This document shows, piece by piece, positions 7,254 to 12,826 of a stretch of DNA of 36,470 bases. This stretch comes from Parcubacteria group bacterium GW2011_GWA2_40_14 (lineage in GTDB: Bacteria; Patescibacteriota; Minisyncoccia; Phycocordibacterales; DATDWN01), in contig LBYF01000006.1 of assembly GCA_000996025.1 (NCBI GenBank), positions 6,219-42,688 of the forward strand, read 5' to 3'. Position 1 is the first letter of the stretch, and each line of letters starts with the position of its first letter. The translations under genes and the position numbers were made by a program. Under the pieces are notes generated by a model. That model was not told the DNA's origin. It saw only the letters and a list, made by a program, of their open reading frames with translations, and searched no databases.

Positions 7254-7751
7254 TTATCTTTGTCTATGTATTGCAAAATGGGTCAGGCCGATAGCGATGG
7301 CGTCGAATTCATCATCACTATTTGTTTTGGAGTTCACGACAATTAGTTTTTTGACCATACTTATCATCTGTCTTTTTTCACTTCTTCCGTAGCCAGTTAT
7401 AGCTATTTTCACACTATTTGGTGTGTATTCAAAAATATCCAAACCGAGAGAACTTCCAGCGTACAAAATTACTCCGCGAGCTTCGGCCACAAGCATTGCT
7501 GTTTTTTGATTCCCACTGAAAAAAAGTTTTTCTGTCACAAGTGCTTCAGGTTTGTATTTTTTTATAACCTCTTTTATTTTATTTCCGATCAGAGCCAATC
7601 TCTCATGATGGGGAAGTTTGCTAGATGTTTTAAAACACTCCGAATAAACCAAAACCTCTTTTTCAACTTGCGCACACTGGGTGTGCGCAAGTTTTTCCAA
7701 CACAGCAATACCAAGTCTCTCGTATCCCGGGTCAATTGAAATAATTTTCAT
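7254..7751 (-). CDS. ruvC: Holliday junction endodeoxyribonuclease RuvC
   Basis: RuvC cuts Holliday junctions symmetrically in complex with RuvAB. The 165-residue protein starts MKIISIDPGYERLGIAV, with the first catalytic Asp at position 7. It continues with a central TEKLFFSGN (catalytic Glu) and ends with DDEFDAIAIGLTHFA, which carries the last acidic residues. Residues 20-29 (KLAHTQCAQV) are encoded by a REP-like hairpin (7665-7693) and look like an in-frame insertion in the beta-hairpin after strand 1. The order on the minus strand is ruvB, yebC, ruvC; ruvA is elsewhere (19092). A second, diverged ruvC tail lies downstream at 6322-6393. Confidence 0.92.
   Translation of the reverse strand: MKIISIDPGYERLGIAVLEKLAHTQCAQVEKEVLVYSECFKTSSKLPHHERLALIGNKIKEVIKKYKPEALVTEKLFFSGNQKTAMLVAEARGVILYAGSSLGLDIFEYTPNSVKIAITGYGRSEKRQMISMVKKLIVVNSKTNSDDEFDAIAIGLTHFAIHRQR
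7665..7693. repeat. REP-like hairpin within ruvC
   Basis: A 13-bp stem with arm AACTTGCGCACAC and loop TGG. It matches the RAYT-flanking hairpins (arm AACTTGCTAACAC) except that the TA in the arm is GC, with the matching change in the other arm, so pairing is preserved. It is read in frame as residues 20-29 of RuvC. Confidence 0.85.
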
Positions 7752-7824
7752 ACTAAAAGTATAGTATATTCTGGAACAAGTAGGTATTCTATGTAAGAAT
7801 ACATCATCAATATATGATATATGT

Positions 7825-7852
7825 AATTACCACCAGTATACTGGTGGTAATT
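7825..7852. repeat. Perfect 28-base palindrome between yebC and ruvC
   Basis: Arm AATTACCACCAGTA followed immediately by its complement. The centre CAGTATACTG is shared with the neighbouring palindrome (7848-7877) and with 30121-30148. Confidence 0.85.
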
Positions 7853-7877
7853 TACTACAGTATACTGTAGTAAATTA
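7848..7877. repeat. Perfect 30-base palindrome between yebC and ruvC
   Basis: Arm TAATTTACTACAGTA followed by its complement; it overlaps the previous palindrome by five bases. The pair fills the gap between the yebC stop and the ruvC start and could act as tandem hairpins in the yebC-ruvC transcript. Confidence 0.85.
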
Positions 7878-7901
7878 TAAACCAAAAAGTAAAAGGTTAA
7901 G

Positions 7902-8432
7902 TTACTCCGCGTTGGTGTAAACATCCTGCACTTCATCACACTCTTCCAATTCATCCACAAGTTGTGACAGTTTTTCTCCGTCCTGGTCTGAAATAGGAAT
8001 TGTTGTTTGGGGAGTCCACTGTCCTCCTGGACTATGTATGAATGCCCATGTGGCCGAGCCAATGCTAGCCAGACTGAAACCGTGTCTGGAAAGAATAAGT
8101 TTTATTTCTTGGGCCGCTTTGTTGCGATTGTCGGTGAGCGCCTCTATAACCATAGCGCATCCGCCTGGACCGTATGCCTCATAGGTAATTGCTTCCATCG
8201 CCACTCCACCTTCAGAGAATTTTTTAATTGCTCTCTCAATGTTATCGTTTGGCACATTGGCCGCCCTTGCTCTCTCTATCACGGATTTCAATCCTGGAGC
8301 ATTAACATTTCCTCCCGACTTTTTGGCTTCAACAGTTATAAGCTTTACGAACTTGCCAAAAATTTTTGACTTTTGGCTGTCAGTTTTCTCTTTCTGCCTC
8401 TTAATTTTTGACCATTTATTGTGTCCGCTCAT
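7902..8432 (-). CDS. yebC: YebC/PmpR family protein, shortened
   Basis: The protein starts with the family signature MSGHNKWSKIKRQKEKTDSQ and continues with domains I and II (YEAYGPGGCAMVIEALTDNRNK). YebC proteins act as transcription regulators or, as shown more recently, in translation of difficult sequences. At 176 residues it is about 65-70 shorter than typical YebC (about 240-250). Compared with E. coli, the gap falls after TWAFIHSPGG: most of domain III is missing, then the normal C-terminal part resumes (WTPQTTIPISDQDGEKLSQL, then VDELEECDEVQDVYTN). The reading frame is intact, so this is an internal deletion, not a frameshift. It is flanked by ruvC and ruvB, the usual neighbours. Confidence 0.9.
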   Translation of the reverse strand: MSGHNKWSKIKRQKEKTDSQKSKIFGKFVKLITVEAKKSGGNVNAPGLKSVIERARAANVPNDNIERAIKKFSEGGVAMEAITYEAYGPGGCAMVIEALTDNRNKAAQEIKLILSRHGFSLASIGSATWAFIHSPGGQWTPQTTIPISDQDGEKLSQLVDELEECDEVQDVYTNAE

Positions 8433-8481
8433 ACGAGATAGTTATAAAGTTTGTAAAGTTATAAAGTTCATAAAGTGGACG

Positions 8482-9492
8482 CTAAAGCAATTTAGGTGAA
8501 GCTAATCCCAAATGCTCATAACCAAGTGCTGTGACTGTCCTGCCACGAGGTGTGCGGTCTAGGAAACCAAGCTGGATGAGATATGGCTCGTTGAATTCTT
8601 CAATTGTGGCCTGTTCTTCGGACATTGCCGAGGCCAAAGTATTTAATCCCACCGGTCCACCAGCAAATTTATTTATTATTGTATGTAAAATATCACGGTC
8701 GACTGGGGACAGTCCCACCGCGTCAATACCGAGTAGCTTCAATGCCTCGTCCACAGAATTTTTTGACATATCTTTTTTGTGAACTTGGGCGAAGTCTCGA
8801 CAGCGTTTCAAAAAGTAGTTTGCCGTGCGTGGAGTGTATCTCGACCTTTTGGCGATTTCTACTCCAGCCGATTTTTCCAAATCAATACCGAGAATTTTGG
8901 CCGAACGGGTAATGATTTTGTGTATTTCATCGTTTGTATAGAATTCAAGCTTAAATATTCCGCCGGAAAACCGCGAGCGAAGAGGGGAGGAAATCATAGC
9001 GATACGAGTGGTAGCGCCAATAAGTGTAAACGGCGGGAGCTCCAGCTGAATTGTTCTGGCCGATGGTCCTTTACCAATAATAATATCCAGAGAGCCGGAT
9101 TCCATTGCAGGGTATAGCACTTCTTCAATAGTTTTATTCAGACGATGAATTTCATCAATGAATAAAATATCTCCAGGCGAAAGATTTGTCAGTATTGACG
9201 CCAAGTCGCCGATTTTTTCTATTGCCGGGCCACTAGTTACTTTCATCTGGGTTTGCGTTTCTTTTGCAACCAAATGGGCTAGGGTAGTTTTCCCAAGTCC
9301 CGGCGGTCCATAAAAAAGAATGTGTTCCGGGGGATGACGTCTTTCTTTTGCCGCAGTTAAGAGGATTTGAAGGTTCTTTTTTACATTTGTCTGCCCTATA
9401 TAATCCTCCCAAACTGCTGGACGGAGGGTAGTATCTAAAAATAACTCGTCTTTCGTAGCTTTGGACTTGTCTTTTAGTATTTTTTTCGCCAT
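8482..9492 (-). CDS. ruvB: Holliday junction branch migration ATPase RuvB
   Basis: The 336-residue AAA+ protein has Walker A (FYGPPGLGKTTLAHL), Walker B (ILFIDEIHRL), sensor 1 (LIGATTRIAMISSPLRSRF) and a C-terminal winged helix (LIQLGFLDRTPRGRTVTALGYEHL). With RuvA it drives branch migration at Holliday junctions. Length and motifs match the family norm. It is the first gene of a minus-strand group ruvB-yebC-ruvC. The space upstream holds a plus-strand promoter and a predicted structured RNA, so the ruvB promoter must lie within or beyond that region. Confidence 0.97.
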   Translation of the reverse strand: MAKKILKDKSKATKDELFLDTTLRPAVWEDYIGQTNVKKNLQILLTAAKERRHPPEHILFYGPPGLGKTTLAHLVAKETQTQMKVTSGPAIEKIGDLASILTNLSPGDILFIDEIHRLNKTIEEVLYPAMESGSLDIIIGKGPSARTIQLELPPFTLIGATTRIAMISSPLRSRFSGGIFKLEFYTNDEIHKIITRSAKILGIDLEKSAGVEIAKRSRYTPRTANYFLKRCRDFAQVHKKDMSKNSVDEALKLLGIDAVGLSPVDRDILHTIINKFAGGPVGLNTLASAMSEEQATIEEFNEPYLIQLGFLDRTPRGRTVTALGYEHLGLASPKLL

Positions 9493-9532
9493 TAGAGTTT
9501 ATTATAGCAAAAAGAACTGACCGTAAAGTAAC

Positions 9533-9561
9533 TTGACAGAAAATTTCTTTTGTGCTAGGAT
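9533..9561 (+). promoter_or_regulatory. Sigma70-type promoter driving the structured RNA
   Basis: A perfect -35 box TTGACA (9533-9538), a 17-base spacer and a -10 box TAGGAT (9556-9561). Predicted transcription start is near 9568, about 15 bases before the long terminal stem of the RNA. No ORF of note follows on the plus strand. Confidence 0.7.
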
Positions 9562-9568
9562 ACTCGGA

Positions 9569-9755
9569 TAATCGCAAAGTATGTTCCAAAATATAAATCT
9601 CTAAGCAACTAAGCATTTATGTTTACGAGTCTTTCTACGAGGACGTTCTGGGTAATACCTTGTGTATTATTCTGGAGTTATCCTTTGTGAAATACTTAGC
9701 TTTTGGTGCTGGTCATTAAAAGTGTTGCTTAGAGATTTATGTTTTTGAACAAGGT
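9569..9755 (+). ncRNA. Candidate 6S RNA (rod-shaped structured RNA)
   Basis: The 320-base gap between ruvB and pilB holds a long-range stem: 9583-9609 pairs with 9724-9750 over 27 positions with one mismatch and one G-U pair. Inside lies an apical hairpin (GGTAATAC and GTATTATT around CTTGT, extended by AGGA/TCCT), separated from the terminal stem by two largely unpaired strands, the 3' one with a small AGC/GCT hairpin. A closed terminal stem, a central bubble and an apical stem at about 170-185 bases is the architecture of 6S RNA, which mimics an open promoter and binds RNA polymerase. A strong plus-strand promoter precedes it. No clear intrinsic terminator follows. A ruvB leader on the opposite strand is the main alternative. 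Confidence 0.6.
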
Positions 9756-9814
9756 CTCCATTTCTTAATTATTCACATTGAATTTTATTAGGCAAGTCCG
9801 TTTTACACTACAAC

Positions 9815-11491
9815 CTACTCCTTTTCTACGTCAACTACACGCTCCAGTTCATCAAGAGTGGTGATGCCAGCCAAAATTTTCAAAACTCCATCCTCTCGAA
9901 TGTCCAAAAGGTTTTGGGCCTTTGCCGCCTTTTTTATTTCTCTTTCGCTTGGGTTATCTTTTACTACGCGCTCTATATTTTCGTCCATGACAATAGCTTC
10001 ATATACTCCGATTCGGCCTTTGAAACCGGTGTTGTTGCATTTATCGCAACCGGTGTTTTGCCAGACATTCGTTGTTTGGATATTTTCCAAATAAGTTTTA
10101 TCACTAATACTATCTAGAATTGCTATAATAGTTTCTTTAGCTTTTCCTTCAAGCAAGATTTCTTTTTTGCATTCTTCGCACAGTTTTCGCACGAGCCTTT
10201 GGGCCATGGCAATGTTCAGCGCCGAAGAAATAATTTTGGGATTGACACCTAAGTCAATAAGGCGGGGAAATGTGCCGGCTGCAGTGTTGGTGTGAAGGGT
10301 GGAGAAAACCAAATGTCCAGTCAAAGCCGAATTGATGGCAATCTCGGCCGTCTCCGCATCCCTGATTTCACCGACCATGATAACATCTGGGTCCTGGCGC
10401 AAAGCACTGCGCAATCCCTCGGCGAAGCCGTAGTCTTTTTTATCATCTGTCTGCGTTTGAACGATACCTGGCAGATGGTATTCAATCGGGTTTTCAATAG
10501 TGATTATTTTTATTTTCGGAGTGTGGATTTTTTTCAAAAAGGCGTATAAGGTAGTGGTTTTTCCAGAGCCAGTCGGGCCAGTGTTTAAAATCATACCGTT
10601 TGGCTTACTCATCTCGTGGTCTATTACTTCTAGAAGACGAGGACCAATGCCAAGCTCGGAGAGTGGGACAGAGATGGCGTTTGGATTTAGTACTCGCAAA
10701 ACTACCGACTCGCTGTAGGCGCCGGGCAAAAGCGATGTGCGGATTTCTATTTCTTCCTCTCTTATTTTTATACTAAAACGTCCGTCTTGAGCACCCTTGA
10801 CATTGAGTTTGAGATTGGAAATAAGTTTAATGCGTGAGAGAAGGAGACCGAAAGTTTCCAAATCAAATTCCAAAATATCTGTTAGCATACCGTCCAGTCG
10901 ATAGCGTAGTCGGACATAGTCTTCCTCGGGTTCAATATGAATATCCGAAGAGTTGGTGGCTATAGCCCCAGCCAGAATAATTTCCAAAATTCTGGAGATG
11001 CGATAACTTTTTTTCATTTTCAAAATTTGACTGATAAGATTCTGCACATCAGGTATGCCTTGAACTTGCGACAGGAAATCTGTAATCTGCTCGTTGGAAA
11101 TATCCAGAGCGCCGGACTTGGTTTCAAAGGAATATGACAAGTCTTTGTATCTGTCCCAGACTTTATTTAAGCTGGCGTGGCTTACCATGTAGAGCTCCAC
11201 TACGTACCCTTTTGCCTCCAGATTTTTTACCACTTCAACTGTTTTGGAATTTTGGGGAGAAAGGGCGCCGATGGAAAGAGTTTTATTGGTGTCATTAAAG
11301 ACAGCGATTTGGGCTTCGCGACTTTGGAGCTCGGATATGACACGAAGAGCGTCAATGTTTATGGGTGTGACAGTCAGGTCCAAGTAGGGAATGCCGTATT
11401 TGTTAGAGAGAGTTTCGGCTAGAGATTCCTCTTCTTGTTTTCGCAAATCTGAAACCCGCTTATTTTGTTTGTCTTCATCAAAAATGACCAT
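9815..11491 (-). CDS. pilB: Type IV pilus assembly ATPase PilB (GspE family)
   Basis: The 558-residue protein has an N-terminal MshEN/GspE-N-like domain (residues 1-140), Walker A GPTGSGKTTT (305-314), an Asp-box/Walker B region DPDVIMVGEIRD (367-378) and the His box TGHLVFSTLHTN. It also has a CxxC pair at about 438-441 and a second CDKCNNTG around 485, together forming the zinc-binding tetracysteine site of PilB/GspE. It is the hexameric cytoplasmic motor for pilus extension. The PilM/N/O-like genes at 22450-24536 are its likely partners. It is transcribed alone on the minus strand. Confidence 0.93.
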   Translation of the reverse strand: MVIFDEDKQNKRVSDLRKQEEESLAETLSNKYGIPYLDLTVTPINIDALRVISELQSREAQIAVFNDTNKTLSIGALSPQNSKTVEVVKNLEAKGYVVELYMVSHASLNKVWDRYKDLSYSFETKSGALDISNEQITDFLSQVQGIPDVQNLISQILKMKKSYRISRILEIILAGAIATNSSDIHIEPEEDYVRLRYRLDGMLTDILEFDLETFGLLLSRIKLISNLKLNVKGAQDGRFSIKIREEEIEIRTSLLPGAYSESVVLRVLNPNAISVPLSELGIGPRLLEVIDHEMSKPNGMILNTGPTGSGKTTTLYAFLKKIHTPKIKIITIENPIEYHLPGIVQTQTDDKKDYGFAEGLRSALRQDPDVIMVGEIRDAETAEIAINSALTGHLVFSTLHTNTAAGTFPRLIDLGVNPKIISSALNIAMAQRLVRKLCEECKKEILLEGKAKETIIAILDSISDKTYLENIQTTNVWQNTGCDKCNNTGFKGRIGVYEAIVMDENIERVVKDNPSEREIKKAAKAQNLLDIREDGVLKILAGITTLDELERVVDVEKE

Positions 11492-11543
11492 ATGAATTAT
11501 TGTAACACAATTACTCGCATGTTTTTAGCCATTTTTGGTATGC

Positions 11544-11572
11544 TTGACAAATATAATGAAATAGTGTAAGAT
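11544..11572 (+). promoter_or_regulatory. Sigma70-type promoter for the secreted orphan protein
   Basis: TTGACA at 11544-11549, 17 bases, then TAAGAT at 11567-11572. The start codon at 11591 follows after a strong Shine-Dalgarno sequence, AGGAGGT at 11580-11586. Such a complete signal set is unusual in this window. Confidence 0.8.
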
Positions 11573-11590
11573 ACAGACAGGAGGTGCAAA

Positions 11591-12211
11591 ATGCACTTAA
11601 AAAGTTTTTTGACCGTTTTGTTAGTCTTTTGTTTTTTTACGGGTGTTGGTTTTGCTCAGGAAGACCCAGAGCAAAGGCTTGTTCGGGCTAGGGCGGCGGA
11701 AATAGAAGCGCGTGAGGCGCGAAAAAAAGCCGAGGAAGAGCTGAAGAAAAAAGATACACCGACAATGAAGCGGGCCAGAAAGGAGATTGAGCACGAGGTC
11801 AAAAAAGAGCGAGAACTGAAGGAAGACAGCGAAAAAGTTCTGGCTCAATCGGCTATAACCGGATGTGAAGACGACAAAGTTGTAGTCAATGCGCGAGCAG
11901 TTCAGTTTAGCGTCATGGCTGTAATGGCGTCGATTCGTATCATCAACAAGTCCTCGGTTTCTCAAGATATTGAAACGTCCTCGCGAGGAATCGGGGTGGC
12001 AGTCAAAAATCTTTGCCCCGGCGGGGCCATCACTTTGGCTTTTTCAAGGGGGTGGGTTACTGACTCTGAAACGGAGGAGATAATCCTCACGGCTGTCGGA
12101 CGCAATCAGGGCATTGGCACACAAACCCAGACGTTTTCCCTGTACTTGAATCGCTCCGATGTCAGTTATCGGCGGGTCCAGAGTCGGGTCTGGGAAATTT
12201 ATGGAAGATAA
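11591..12211 (+). CDS. Secreted protein of unknown function with a charged coiled coil
   Basis: I do not recognise a family. The 206-residue protein has a clear signal peptide (hydrophobic LTVLLVFCFFTGVGF then AQEDP, likely cleaved after the Ala). A strongly charged Glu/Lys/Arg-rich helix (about residues 28-85) probably forms a coiled coil. A C-terminal domain of about 110 residues with beta-strand character follows (VRIINKSSVSQDI, GGAITLAFSRGW), containing two cysteines (CEDDK, LCPGG). It stands alone with its own promoter, Shine-Dalgarno sequence and GC-rich terminator, unlike its neighbours, which may point to acquisition or to high independent expression. It presumably acts in the cell envelope or outside the cell. 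Confidence 0.75.
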   Translation: MHLKSFLTVLLVFCFFTGVGFAQEDPEQRLVRARAAEIEAREARKKAEEELKKKDTPTMKRARKEIEHEVKKERELKEDSEKVLAQSAITGCEDDKVVVNARAVQFSVMAVMASIRIINKSSVSQDIETSSRGIGVAVKNLCPGGAITLAFSRGWVTDSETEEIILTAVGRNQGIGTQTQTFSLYLNRSDVSYRRVQSRVWEIYGR

Positions 12212-12227
12212 TTCGAAAGGAGACATG

Positions 12228-12256
12228 GCCCCGGGCAAAACACCCGGGGCTTTTTT
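12228..12256 (+). terminator. Intrinsic terminator after the secreted orphan protein
   Basis: An 8-bp all-GC stem GCCCCGGG/CCCGGGGC with loop CAAAACA, followed by TTTTTT. It starts 17 bases after the stop codon and is the clearest Rho-independent terminator in the window. Confidence 0.93.
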
Positions 12257-12283
12257 CATGTAAAAATATGATAGTATCTTTTT

Positions 12284-12766
12284 ATGTCAAAACACATTTC
12301 TAACAGTTTGGAAGAAACCCAAAAAATTGCCGACGATTTTGTTCATTCGCTTTTTTCCCTATGTCCGACATCGGGGAAAGTATCGGGTAAAGCCGTTGTT
12401 GTAGGTTTGTATGGAGAGTTAGGCGCAGGCAAAACGGCGTTTATGCAGTGTATAGCAAAAGCTCTCGGCGTGGGCGAAAAAGTTTTGAGCCCGACATTCG
12501 TCATTATGAAAATATATGATATTACGAAAATAGACGATATATCGTCTAAATTGAATTTCGATCATTTGATTCATGTTGATGCGTATCGAATGGATAGCTC
12601 CGATGAGCTTTTACACCTCGGCTGGCAGGAAATTATTTCCAATCCGAAAAATCTCATTTTGATAGAATGGCCGGAAAGAGTGACGGATGTAATGCCGGAA
12701 CATACTCGAGTAAACTTGAGGGTGCTTTCCGATGAAAATTCTAGAGAGATTGAGATTTTGGAATAG
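12284..12766 (+). CDS. tsaE: tRNA threonylcarbamoyladenosine biosynthesis ATPase TsaE
   Basis: The 160-residue protein has the TsaE Walker A motif GELGAGKTAFMQ, switch-like SPTFVIMKIY, HVDAYRM and the family C-terminal motif LILIEWPERV. TsaE works with TsaB and TsaD to make t6A37 on ANN-decoding tRNAs; those partners are not in this window. Between KIY and HVDAYR the segment DITKIDDISSKLNFDHLI is longer than in E. coli, and part of it is encoded by the palindrome TAGACGATATATCGTCTA (12531-12548). It lies directly after the terminator of the preceding gene and ahead of polA. Confidence 0.9.
   Translation: MSKHISNSLEETQKIADDFVHSLFSLCPTSGKVSGKAVVVGLYGELGAGKTAFMQCIAKALGVGEKVLSPTFVIMKIYDITKIDDISSKLNFDHLIHVDAYRMDSSDELLHLGWQEIISNPKNLILIEWPERVTDVMPEHTRVNLRVLSDENSREIEILE
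12531..12548. repeat. CGATATATCG palindrome within tsaE
   Basis: An 18-base perfect palindrome TAGACGATATATCGTCTA, read as part of IDDISSK in TsaE. The same ten-base core occurs in ruvX (22163-22184), in the SAM methyltransferase gene (30327-30336) and twice in miaA (32678-32687 and 32885-32908). Confidence 0.6.
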
Positions 12767-12826
12767 TGATATAATTAGGATAATTTCTACAATATTAATT
12801 TTTTGTCAATTTCTAATTTCTAAATA

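Noticed and set aside
9858-11422. Several plus-strand frames opposite pilB
   Set aside because: All are shadows of a well-conserved ATPase gene.
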